A DNA stretch of 64,000 nt from assembly GCF_030813695.1 (NCBI RefSeq), contig NZ_JAUSVA010000002.1:1-64000 (forward strand), read 5' to 3'. Shown in pieces: positions 33,291 to 41,321 of the stretch. The first letter of the stretch is position 1; each line of letters starts with the position of its first letter. The position numbers and the translations under genes are program-made. The notes beneath the pieces are model-generated. The model was given only the letters and a program-made list of their open reading frames with translations, was not told where the DNA came from and did not search any database. This stretch comes from Kitasatospora herbaricolor (GTDB lineage: Bacteria; Actinomycetota; Actinomycetes; Streptomycetales; Streptomycetaceae).

Positions 33291-33334
33291 CACCGGGAGG
33301 TTCACCGGGAATGCCACCGGGAGCGCAACCGGGC
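33291..33334. repeat. Four phased 12-bp repeats (CACCGGGA type)
   Basis: CACCGGGA or a close variant (CAACCGGG) starts at 33291, 33303, 33315 and 33327, exactly 12 bp apart. The region has no secure gene. The repeats lie 290 bp upstream of the replication-relaxation start and 120 bp from the first TTGGCCA repeat. An iteron-like role is possible; a chance coding repeat (PV-A/N-L/F on the minus strand) is the alternative. Confidence 0.5.
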
Positions 33335-33456
33335 CCGGCACGGTGTCCAGCGGCACCTTGACGGCCTCTCACCGGCCCGCCCGGATACCCGGAGGTCCGC
33401 TGCTCCCACGGTAGCCGTGCGGAGCCGCGTACGGGATGTGTGCCTGGACTCCGTAG

Positions 33457-34045
33457 TTGGCCAAACGGGACAGGGTAGTTGGCCACCGCGTTGTGGAACC
33501 GTTGATTCAAAGTCCCTGGATAGCTTCACCGAGGTCAGAGCCGTAGGAGGCCCAGCAGATCACGGATCCCTCGGCATCCAACTGTCCCATGTGCCAGTCG
33601 TCGTCACCTTCGGCTCTGACCAAGCACAGATCGTGAAAGCCAAGGATGATTTCAGGCTGAAGCGGTACATTGTTGACCTGCCCCGCCAGCTCGGTCACCA
33701 CGAGCCGGTCCAGGGAGAGCATGGTCGCTCCCTCGTCTCCTGACACGGCGCGGACGCGCTCGATGGTCCATCCGGCCGGCAGCGTTGCAGTCACGGCCCC
33801 AGGGTCGCAGCCGCGACCGACGGGCCGCCACCGGGATTGCTGCCGGCCCAGGCACCTCGGGAGCCACCACCACCCCCTTCTCGAACGACCCGCAGCCTGC
33901 CCAGGCTCTGGGCCCATGGCCAACTACCTGTTCGGTTTGGCCAACAAGGCTGTCCCGTTGGCCAACTATCGAGTCCCGGCACAGCCGTCTGCGGGATTGT
34001 GACTGTGCACCGTATGTGGCCAAAGTTTGCAGGGTAGATGGCCAG
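33457..34045. repeat. Phased TTGGCCA(A) repeats flanking the 33507-33794 gene
   Basis: TTGGCCA copies occur at 33457 and 33479 (22 bp apart). TGGCCAA cores occur at 33917, 33938 and 33959 (21 bp steps), and again at 34017 and about 34039 (22 bp). Longer context is shared, since the complement of 33910-33980 and the direct strand at 33448-33490 both read GACTC-TAGTTGGCCAA-CGGGACAG-like sequence. Spacing by two helical turns on one DNA face is typical of operators or iterons. The right cluster lies in the promoter of the minus-strand gene starting at 33794. Confidence 0.7.
33507..33794 (-). CDS. Small hypothetical protein flanked by phased repeats
   Basis: This 95-aa acidic protein (TATLPAGWTIERVRAVSGDE, LSLDRLVVTELAGQVNNVPL, LCLVRAEGDDDWHMGQLDAE) has a beta-rich look and no membrane segment. 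GTG 33794 starts it after a poorly coding upstream extension. TTGGCCA repeats lie both 120 bp upstream and directly downstream, so it may be autoregulated or may sit in an origin-like locus. The fold is unknown; immunity-like or small plasmid-maintenance proteins have similar size. Confidence 0.55.
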   Translation of the reverse strand: MTATLPAGWTIERVRAVSGDEGATMLSLDRLVVTELAGQVNNVPLQPEIILGFHDLCLVRAEGDDDWHMGQLDAEGSVICWASYGSDLGEAIQGL

Positions 34046-34109
34046 GCCGTGCCCGGGGCGCAGCGAGGTGGTCTTCAGCCCCCTCCGGGCTGCTCTCCTC
34101 GCCCACCGC

Positions 34110-34539
34110 TGACCATGTAGGGGCTCGGAGGGTGGACCGGAACGGTTCTGTGGTGAGGTTGCGGCGTTGAGCTCCTGGGCGACGCGCATATTCATGAAAT
34201 TGGTGACCTCGGCGCCGGTGGGAATGGTGTCGTACGCGGCTTCGCCGGGCCCGTCCGTCGCCCGCAGGATCTCGGCCTGGCGAGGACGACGCCGCCCTGT
34301 CGGACCCGGCGCCTCTCCTCGCCGGTGGCCTTCGGCGCCCGGCCCCACATCCACGCGCCCCCGGCGAGGACGGCCAGCAGTCCCAGCACTCCCATGCCAG
34401 CAGTCCAGCCCACCCACTCCAGGACCGCGACGATCAACCCCGCCAGCCCTTCCCCAGCGGGGTTCTCCCCCGGGGCCGGTGGCTCACCGTCCGCCAGCGG
34501 GCCGAACACCGCGCTATGCGCTACCTGACCTCCTGTCAT
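34110..34539 (-). pseudogene. Small membrane protein of the tap operon, frameshifted
   Basis: The gene starts at 34539 (MTGGQVAHSAVFGPLADGEP). One transmembrane region follows (GLIVAVLEWVGWTAGMGVLG, then LLAVLAGGAWMWG) and then RAPKATGEERRRVRQGG. After about 34275 the coding character moves to another frame (ILRATDGPGEAAYDTIPTGA, NFMNMRVAQELNAATSPQNR), so a frameshift is likely. The start lies 26 bp inside the 3' end of the Tpg-like gene, indicating translational coupling. It may help with transfer or membrane attachment of the replicon, which is inference. Confidence 0.5.
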
Positions 34540-34939
34540 CTACCTCTCCGTCCCCTGGGAAGCCCCGCCCGGCAGACCGCCTCACAGCCTGCCGCGCGCT
34601 CCCCCGTGTGATCACTCCGAACGGAGCATCAAGTGTGCGTGCTGACATGGACAACTGCCTGGCCTTGCGCTCGCGGCCGCGCTCGGTGGTCTGCACGTCG
34701 AGTGCTTCGCGCCGCAGCTGCTGTTCGTGCTCGGGCTTGGTGGGGTGGCGGGTGCCGTCGATCCAGCGCAGCACGGTGCGCGGTGCGACGCCGTAGGCGG
34801 CGGCCATGGCCTTGGTGCTGCCGCCGTACTTGCGCTCGCGGACCTGGCCGGCCTGGGTGGTGGACTGCACGGGAGCCTGACGGGAAGGGAAGAGCGTCTC
34901 GCGGACCCGCCCGAACATCCCCCGGAGCTTGCCGGCCAT
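34514..34939 (-). CDS. Tpg-like telomere terminal protein homologue (short)
   Basis: This 141-aa protein carries RKYGGSTKAMAAAYGVAPRT, then VLRWIDGTRHPTKPEHEQQL, an HTH arrangement seen in the N-terminal half of Streptomyces telomere terminal proteins. ERGRERKARQLSMSARTLDA follows. Tpg proteins are about 185 aa and are covalently linked to the 5' ends of linear replicons; here the C-terminal part is short or divergent. ATG 34939 overlaps the TGA of tap (TGATG), the classic tap-tpg coupling. The assignment rests on this context plus the HTH region, so it is moderately secure. Confidence 0.6.
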   Translation of the reverse strand: MAGKLRGMFGRVRETLFPSRQAPVQSTTQAGQVRERKYGGSTKAMAAAYGVAPRTVLRWIDGTRHPTKPEHEQQLRREALDVQTTERGRERKARQLSMSARTLDAPFGVITRGSARQAVRRSAGRGFPGDGEVDDRRSGSA

Positions 34940-37415
34940 CAGTTGTCGCCTTCCTGCTCGTCGTTCGCGCTGTCGGCGCCGGCCAGGTCAGGGCCGATGT
35001 AGGTGGCGTCGGTGGCGTAGTGGTGGACCAGCTTGGAGGGGTGCTCACGGCCGCCCATCGCCTCGACGGCGGCCTGCAGCGGGATCGAGGCCTCGTGCTT
35101 GTGGCTGCCCGGGGCGATGCCCAGGCGCAGCGCGCCGGGGACGGGGGTGCCGTCGTCCTTGGCCGGGAGGAGCTCCAGCGGGGTGGGGTGGTCGGTGGTG
35201 TAGAGGTAGGAGTCGACGTTGACGGCGAAGGGCGCCCGGCCGGTCAGCTGGAGGGTCTTGCGCAGGCAGCGGTGGGCGGCGATGCGGGCGGCGGCGATGA
35301 TGTGGAAGCGGATCTCGGGCCGGTAGGACCAGGAGGCGGCGACCTTCTCCAGCCAGGTGGGGTCGTCCAGGTGGCGGGCGGAGTCGGCCCACTTGCCGAT
35401 GCCGCCCTTGTAGATGTTCTTGTACAGGCCGGCCAGGACCAGGGCGTCCGCGCGGACCGGGTCGTCGCCGACGTCCTTGTGGACGGTGTAGGCGGCCAGG
35501 AACTCCTGCGGGGCCTGGCCGTCGGTCAGGCCGAGGTCGGCGTAGGCCCGCTTGTAGCCGGCCCGGATGCGGGTCGTCCATTCCTTGAGCAGCGGGACGG
35601 TGTGGGTGGACAGGTATGCCTCGGTGATGGTGGCCGGGTCGAAGCCGTAGGTGGTGGCCATGTAGGCGACGGTGGGGGTGGCGTACCAGCCCGGCCCGGT
35701 CGGGGGGCGGCCGTGGAAGGTCGCGGGGTGCGGCAGCAGTTCGTCGACCGGCGTGGTGGTGAAGTCGCACCACCACAGGCCGGAGGTCTTGCCGCCGTTC
35801 CAGTCCGGGTTCACCACCAGCTTCAGCGGGCCTGCGGGCAGGCGCAGGGAGTCGGTGACGCACAGGTAGGACGCGCATACGTCGACCGCGACCGCGAAGG
35901 ACCGCCCTGCCTCCTCGGCGGTGAGCTCGCGGGCCCACCACTTGTAGTCCTCCTCCTCACACACCGCCTCACCGCGGGACAGCAGCTCGCGGGTGAGCGG
36001 GTGGCGGGCCCCGGCGGCCGGCGGCACGCACAGGTCGCCCTTCGTGAGGGCGCCCTCACGCAAGTAGGAGGTCCACTCCCCCGTCGCCTCGTCCTTGACC
36101 CACTCCTCCCTGGGGCGCACCGCCTCCAGCAGCCGCATCCTGGTGGTGGCGGTCGTCGCGCCGGGGGCGACGCCGAGGTCGGTGGTGAAGGCCCGGAGGC
36201 GGCGGGCGAAGGTGAGAGCGTCCTTCGTGCCGTCGGGCGCGGTGGCGAGCGGGATCGCCAAGGCGCTGGTGGCTTGCTGGCGTCCGTCACCCTGCCCGAG
36301 CCACGGCGCGACCGTGATGCGCACCGAGGTCTTCGGGCCGCCGGCCGACCCCTTGCGGCGAAAGACGTGGAAGCTCGGCCCGACCTGGTCGGAAACCTCC
36401 ATGCCCACGGTGGCGGCGGCCTTCGCCAGCTTCATCTGGAGCGCGGCCACGGCCTTCTCCGTCGTGGGGAATGCGGCGGGCAGGCCCAGTTGCTTAAGGG
36501 CGTCGGTGGTCAGCACCACCGTGCCGTCCCCGCCACGACCGGAGGGATGGGCCCGCTCGATGCGCAGCGGCAGGCCGGTGCCCAGCCACGCGAACCAGTC
36601 GGTGAGCTTCGGCCCGGCCGGGGCCGGGACCTGCGGGACGTCCAGCGCCCAGGTGCCGTCCTCGGCGACGTCCAGCGCGACCATCGGGCAGCAGCAGCCG
36701 GAGCTGCCGGACGTGCCGGGGTCGGGCGGGACGGGGTACGGCCTGCGGCCGGACGCTGGCCGGACCGTACCGCCGGAGCCGGAGCGGCTGCGGGCCGGGA
36801 CGGCGTGGCGACGACCGGGACGGGCGCAGCAACCGGTGCCGGGGCGACCGGAGCGGGGGCCGGCTGCTCAGCCGGGACGGCCGGGGCGGGGGCCGGAGCG
36901 GGCTGGGCCTGCACAGCCACCGGGGTCGGGGCGGGCTGGGCCTGCGGGGCGGCGGCGAGACGGCACCAGCCGCCCAGGTGCATCGGGCGGCCCTGCGCCC
37001 GGTAGACGGACGGCTGGCCGCACTGCACGCACGGCTGCGCCTCGAACATCCTCAGCGAGCCGTCCGGGTTCTGGTCCAACGCCGGCACCGCGGCGGCGGA
37101 GGCCTGCGGCGCGGCAGCAGGCGCCGCAGGCGCCGGTGCCGGTGCCGGTGCGGCAGCGGGCGCCGGTGCGGCGGGGAAGCGGGCGGCGAGGCCGTCGAGG
37201 AGACGGGCGTAGGCCGGGGTGATGTCCGGGCCCGGGACGACGCTGCCGTCCTCCCAGCCGCGCACCAGGACCGAGTCCACCCGCAGGGCGACGGCGATCT
37301 GCGTGGTCGTCAGCCCGGCCGCCAGGCGCAGCCGCTGCCGCTCCGCCGGGACCGGCAGACCGGTGCTCACCGCGGCGAGCAGGGCGTCGACGGAGTTCAG
37401 CAGTTCGTCGGACAT
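34939..37415 (-). pseudogene. tap: Telomere-associated protein Tap, split by a frameshift
   Basis: The first part (37415 to about 36700) begins MSDELLNSVDALLAAVSTGL. It has an XRE-type HTH (LAAGLTTTQIAVALRVDSVL), a CVQCGQPSVYRAQGRP-type zinc motif and Ala/Pro-rich linkers. The second part (about 36690 to 34939, 580 aa) starts VALDVAEDGTWALDVPQVPA and continues TDWFAWLGTGLPLRIERAHP to FRRKGSAGG, and then the large C-terminal domain. The halves join in different frames at a GCTGCTGCTG tract near 36690, a likely slip or base-call site. Tap binds telomere DNA and recruits Tpg for end replication in Streptomyces. If the frameshift is real, Tap is inactive here; if not, it is about 825 aa. Confidence 0.75.
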
Positions 37416-37427
37416 CGGGCTCTCTCC

Positions 37428-37640
37428 TCAGCGTCCGTTGGGTCGGGTCGGGTCGATCCGGGGGTCGCCGAACAGGGCGTCGAAGAGCGCCTCGGTGACG
37501 CAGACGGCCCTGCTCGGAGCGGCGGGGCGCAGGGTGTAGCCGGCGGTGCGCCCGAGGTCGGCCACCGCGATCGGGACCTGCGGGCGGTAGTAGAAGGTCA
37601 GCTCCCGGCCGGCGAACCCGGTCCGTCCCGAGGTCAGCGG
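37428..37640 (-). pseudogene. 3' fragment of a gene preceding tap
   Basis: The minus strand reads TGFAGRELTFYYRPQVPIAV and VCVTEALFDALFGDPRIDPT, ending in TGA at 37428, 13 bp ahead of the tap start. The clean coding character and the tight spacing show it was the first gene of the tap operon. Its 5' part is missing, replaced at 37634 by the end of the lipoprotein gene. No family is recognised from 65 residues. Confidence 0.5.
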
Positions 37641-38131
37641 GCCGGCTGGTTGCAGTGGAATTGCTGATTGATCTGCTCGGCTGTCATGACGCCTTTTCTG
37701 GTCCAGTACTGTCCGGACACCAACGTGGCGGCAGCTACCTTCTCCATGTCGGCCACGTCGCCCGCACTCGAACCGCTAGCGATTCCGTAGTCGACTTCCA
37801 GCAGCTTCGGAAGGCTGGTCGAGGTGCTGAAAATCTGCCGCTCCTCGAAGCCCTCGGGGGCCCAGCCCCGGCTGTCGTGAATGATGAGGCTTCCCTTGGC
37901 CTCCTGGCTGGGGGTGGGGTGCGTCGCAGAGAACAGCTCGATACGTTCCCCGCTGACATCGGCTGCTCGGATGCTTTGCAAGTGGTCATCTGGGCACATC
38001 GGCACGAACACCTCGACTCTTCCGTCCGTGATCCGGTAGCCGAAGGGGAGCGGATCAGGGTCGGACATGAAGCACCCGGACAGGCCGATCGTGCATGCGA
38101 GCGCGCTGACCGCTGCGCTGATTCGCTTCAC
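37634..38131 (-). CDS. Putative lipoprotein, intact copy of duplicated family
   Basis: This 165-aa protein has a lipoprotein signal (RISAAVSALACTIGLSG, then Cys, lipobox GLSGC) and a mature domain (FGYRITDGRVEVFVPMCPDD, DSRGWAPEGFEERQIFSTST). It ends TAEQINQQFHC plus a short tail. It should sit outside the membrane. GTG 38131 overlaps the stop of an upstream frame ending QNRGYKRWL (GTGA), so the two were translationally coupled. A truncated copy of its C-terminal half lies 14 kb away at 23560-23804. Function is unknown; the family recurs in Streptomyces accessory DNA next to polymorphic-toxin-type genes, which would fit an immunity-like role. Confidence 0.7.
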   Translation of the reverse strand: MKRISAAVSALACTIGLSGCFMSDPDPLPFGYRITDGRVEVFVPMCPDDHLQSIRAADVSGERIELFSATHPTPSQEAKGSLIIHDSRGWAPEGFEERQIFSTSTSLPKLLEVDYGIASGSSAGDVADMEKVAAATLVSGQYWTRKGVMTAEQINQQFHCNQPAR

Positions 38132-38262
38132 AGCCACCGCTTGTAGCCGCGGTTCTGCCAGCCCGCTTGCTTCTCGTACTGCTTCGTACATGGATCAACT
38201 CCGGCGGAGAAGTACTTGAAGGGGAAGAGCGGCCAGTACCTCAGACCGCGTATGAGATCTCC
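38128..38262 (-). pseudogene. C-terminal fragment of gene coupled to the lipoprotein
   Basis: The minus strand encodes LIRGLRYWPLFPFKYFSAGV, then CTKQYEKQAGWQNRGYKRWL and TGA, overlapping the lipoprotein start. The upstream part is missing where the plus-strand gene region begins. It looks like the end of a larger aromatic-rich protein; no family is recognised. A CAGACCGCGTATGAGATCTC string at 38241 resembles CAGACCGTATTTGAGATCTC at about 22588 and may be an IS end. Confidence 0.45.
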
Positions 38263-38299
38263 GTGGATCAGGCCCCGCAGAGTCCTCTACGCTCGGCGG

Positions 38300-38697
38300 A
38301 TGAGCGATGAAAAGTTCCCGATGGTCGGCGACTTCAGAGAACTTGGGCACGGCAGGCCGGATGGGTCGTCGCTTTGGGCCGCCGCGGGCGTCAGGGAGCC
38401 GGCTCACGCTCGTGAGCTGATCCAGTACCTTCACGACGGTGTGGTTCTGGCCGCAACGGCTGGACTCACGCATGATGTCCTCAGCCCCGACAGGACCGTC
38501 ATCGGTGGGCTCTCCCTGCTGACCGATGGGCAATGGCTTTGGTACTCCGACCTTGCCCACTACGTCGAGCACCATCATGTCGCTCTCGACCCCCGGTTCG
38601 TCACCCATGCGCGGAGCCGAGGCTGGACTGTGCGCAACTCAGTCGTCAGGACTTGCTCGACATGGAAGCCGCGCTCTTCGACGACGTCGCAGACTGA
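38300..38697 (+). pseudogene. Hypothetical protein with late frameshift
   Basis: ATG 38300 starts MSDEKFPMVGDFRELGHGRP and runs LIQYLHDGVVLAATAGLTHD, SLLTDGQWLWYSDLAHYVEH and HVALDPRFVTHARSRGWTV. The natural ending LSRQDLLDMEAALFDDVAD then TGA at 38697 is in the next frame, so a frameshift lies near 38637. The protein would be 132 aa, soluble and acidic, of a type common among Streptomyces immunity-like hypothetical proteins. The frame as it stands reads into unrelated sequence up to 38791. Confidence 0.55.
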
Positions 38698-38754
38698 CAC
38701 CGCGCTGTTGCACCTCATTCCGCAGCCCGCGCCAGAGGCGGTGGGCCGGGCCAT

Positions 38755-38832
38755 GACGCCGGCCCACCGCGAGCGAGTCGCCGGAGCATGATGCCGATCA
38801 TCGCCCAGCGGATCATGGTCTCTATCCGCTCT
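38755..38832 (-). pseudogene. IS5-type transposase, last residues
   Basis: The minus strand gives ETMIRWAMIGIMLRRLA, the terminal helix motif of IS5-group transposases. Nothing else of the gene remains, and the adjacent plus-strand sequence belongs to an IstB fragment. Confidence 0.6.
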
Positions 38833-38961
38833 TCCCCAACCCCGTCGTCGCCGAGTCACTCTTGGACCGGCTGATCAACACCAGCCACCAGGTCATCATG
38901 AACGGTCCCAGCTACAGACCGAACAAGCGGCCCAAGGACCTGACCGACAAGCTGATCACCT
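38833..38961 (+). pseudogene. IS21-family IstB helper, C-terminal fragment
   Basis: NPVVAESLLDRLINTSHQVI then MNGPSYRPNKRPKDLTDKLI is the end of IS21 IstB-type ATPases (DRLINTSH and SYR motifs). The Walker motifs are missing. Its stop overlaps by 2 bp the stop of the convergent gene at 38960. The N-terminal IstA fragment at 5549-5698 may come from a related element. Confidence 0.75.
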
Positions 38962-39484
38962 AGCGTCTGGGCCGGTCCACGTTCCACTCCCGCGGCAGGG
39001 CCTCGTCGCAGAAGACGCAGACGAAGTCGTCCTCGCGCACGATGTTGAGCTGCTGACAGGAAGGGCAGCGGCGGAACACCACCTCGTGCGTGAAGCCGGA
39101 CGGGCGAACGATCCCGGCCTGGTCCAGGGCCTCGGCGACGGCCGGCCACGAGCTGACGTCCGGGCAGTAGCCGGTCGACTGATTACTGACCTCGTCTATC
39201 GCCCACCGTCCGGACTCCTCGCGGAAGCCGATCTCACCGGCGCTCAGGACCATGTCTCCACCGGCACACACCACGTGCTCACTGCGGCGCGGCGCGAGCC
39301 GCAAGGCCCCAGCCTGATCGACAACGAAGGTGAAGGGCTCGGACAACTCCTCCGCTGTCCGAGCCGAGGCCCACTCGTCGAAGTCGGCCGGCGAACGCAT
39401 AAGCTGACCGTCACCGCCCGGGCGGACGAGACTCCTCAGGTCGGCCGGTCCAACATAGCGATACCTCCACCCGCGCATGGTCAT
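38960..39484 (-). CDS. Hypothetical protein with C-terminal zinc ribbon
   Basis: This 174-aa protein starts MTMRGWRYRYVGPADLRSLV. Its middle has EWASARTAEELSEPFTFVVD and VCAGGDMVLSAGEIGF, and it ends in a zinc ribbon CPSCQQLNIVREDDFVCVFC with two CxxC knuckles near residues 140-165. This family is frequent in Streptomyces and has no established role; the ribbon suggests binding to nucleic acid or protein. ATG 39484 or ATG 39478 is the start. It is a stand-alone gene convergent with the IstB relic. Confidence 0.75.
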   Translation of the reverse strand: MTMRGWRYRYVGPADLRSLVRPGGDGQLMRSPADFDEWASARTAEELSEPFTFVVDQAGALRLAPRRSEHVVCAGGDMVLSAGEIGFREESGRWAIDEVSNQSTGYCPDVSSWPAVAEALDQAGIVRPSGFTHEVVFRRCPSCQQLNIVREDDFVCVFCDEALPREWNVDRPRR

Positions 39485-39702
39485 GCTCACCAACCTAGAC
39501 CCGACTGGGGCGAGGACCTGGGGAATTGCGTGATCGTCGACATCTGCAACTGGCCCTGCTACGACGCACGGCCGCGCGACCCGAGAGCGCGCCGCTGGCC
39601 ATCTCCTACTTCCTCGGCGACCGCCCGCTCTCCTGCGGCGCCCCCGCAACCCCTGACCGTGCTGTTTCTGCCGTGCGGACCGAACGGACTGCCGCCGACG
39701 GG

Positions 39703-40340
39703 TCACGGTGCGGCCCGATGACGGGCCGCACCGGTCGGGCGGGTCTTCGGCCTGGTGAGGGCAGCCGGATGCACGGTGCCGCTGCCCCAGCGTCGGGCGG
39801 CCTTGTCGATGACCGGCTCCAGCACTCGCCTGTCCTCGGTCATCGCATCCAGGGTGAGCTGGACGAAGGCACGCTCGGCCGCCAGCAGGGCGCCGACGCG
39901 GGCGGTGACGGCGCGGATGCGGGCCCGCTGCAGACGGAGTGCCCCGAACACGGCTAGAGGGTCTCCTGGAGGACGGGAGTGTGCGCAGTCGGTTCGCGCA
40001 GGGTCCGGGAGCGGGTCGTCGTGATGCGGTCCGCGTAGGTGATCTGCAGCTCCACCGCGCGGGCGCTCCTGGCGCCGTGCGCGGCCGCGGGCGCCGAGGT
40101 CGTCCGCCAGGGCGAGGAGGGCCTGGCGGACCTGGTCGGGGTCGAGGACGTCGTGCTCGAAGCGGCGGGTGGCGCGAAGCACGCCGGCGGGGCGGCCGGG
40201 TGCGACGGTGCGTGGGTCGGTGCCGTGGGCGCGCTGGTGCAGGAGCCAGCCGATAGCAGACCCGAAACCCGTCTCCGTGTTCCCGCCCAAAGCGCCCAGG
40301 CGGCAACGTAGCGTGTCCGCGAGTGTGCTTGTCCGATCGG
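39703..40340 (-). pseudogene. Y-family DNA polymerase (ImpB/MucB-like) C-terminal remnant
   Basis: In successive frames the minus strand reads GWLLHQRAHGTDPRTVAPGR, then RRFEHDVLDPDQVRQALLAL, then VELQITYADRITTTRSRTLR with EPTAHTPVL. FGALRLQRARIRAVTARVGA and VLEPVIDKAARRWGSGTVHP come last. This follows the thumb and little-finger (IMS_C) order of Y-family translesion polymerases of Streptomyces. The catalytic palm is missing, and at least two frameshifts plus a stop after VLQETL break it up. The gene is dead and the intact parent is not in the window. Confidence 0.6.
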
Positions 40341-40588
40341 CATCCCACCCCGATCGGAGAAACCAGTACAGGGCCCCGGACAGGACGACCGAGTGGAAGC
40401 GAGTGGCGACGAACCCGCGCTCACAGTGCTGTGCCCCCACTGCAAAGCCCCACCCGGAGTCATGTGTGGCGGCCGCAGCACCGTCCATCCCGTACGGCGC
40501 GGCGCAGCCCGAAGCGGTCCCCGGGTCCAACCTCCCCACAGGTCTGCCGTTCCCGCACACGTCGTCCGCGCGCCGTTAGGGTCTCCGG

Positions 40589-40868
40589 ATGATCGACACC
40601 GACCCCCTGGTACCTGTCCTCATCAGGTTGCTCATCGACAACATCTGGTTCCTCGACAGTTGCGACGACGACGCAGTGGACCCCGACTCCGCAGTGAAGG
40701 TAATGGAGGGCGTTGCCTCGGCGCTCAAGGATCTGCCCTCCGAACAGGTCGCCCGGTTCCTGCTTGTGCTTCAGAGCCTGGCCGAAGCCGAGACCGACCC
40801 CGACCGACGGGAGTTCCTGGAGGCATTCCCCTACGCCTGCGACCTGGTCGAGGACGAGTCCAGCTCGG
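40589..40868 (+). CDS. Hypothetical protein, 3' end lost at HNH junction
   Basis: ATG 40589 starts MIDTDPLVPVLIRLLIDNIW, followed by SAVKVMEGVASALKDLPSEQ and VARFLLVLQSLAEAETDPDR, an acidic helical protein of about 95 aa. From about 40868 the DNA belongs to the signal peptide of an HNH nuclease in another frame, so the original stop is gone and the frame runs on into unrelated codons up to 41122. A small helical protein of this type is common near immunity genes in Streptomyces. The family is not identified. Confidence 0.5.
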
Positions 40869-41197
40869 CGTGGCCCTCGCCTCCCCCGCCGGCGCAGCGG
40901 CGCCGGCCGCGCCCGCTCACCGGGCCCCGGGTGAGGTGGTCAGCACCACCCTGTTGGGCGCCCTCGACGCGCTGCCCGTCACGGACGAGGACCGCACCGG
41001 CTACGTCCGCACCGCGTTCCGGCACTGGATCGACGCCGACAAGGACGGATGCGATACCCGCCGGGAGGTCATCATCGACGAAGCCGTCCAGGCACCCGAG
41101 GTCGGTGCGCGCTGCGCCCTGACGGGCGGTGAGTGGTACTCCCCCTACGACGCGGTGACCGTCTCCGACGCCGCCGGCTTGGACGTCGACCACATGT
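40866..41197 (+). pseudogene. Secreted HNH nuclease, N-terminal half
   Basis: The frame reads QLGVALASPAGAAAPAAPAH, the end of a signal peptide, followed by LLGALDALPVTDEDRTGYVR and FRHWIDADKDGCDTRREVII. The last part is CALTGGEWYSPYDAV and GLDVDHM. This is the secreted HNH endonuclease family of Streptomyces up to the DHM catalytic His, where it breaks off. The N-terminal part of the signal peptide is missing as well. The C-terminal half occurs at 43329-43602. Confidence 0.75.
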
Positions 41198-41321
41198 TAT
41201 CCGCACCTGCGACGGATCACCGTGGATGAAGATGCTGGTCACTGGGTCAACGGCATGCCGACGACAGCTCTCTGGCGTCCCGATTGCGGGGACTGTCAGT
41301 GGGGTGGGTGATGCTTCTCCT

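Noticed and set aside
40393..40588. Zinc-binding gene start (LCPHCKAPPGVMCGG)
   Set aside because: Only about 15 residues look real and no start or continuation is found; it may be debris and is too short to annotate.
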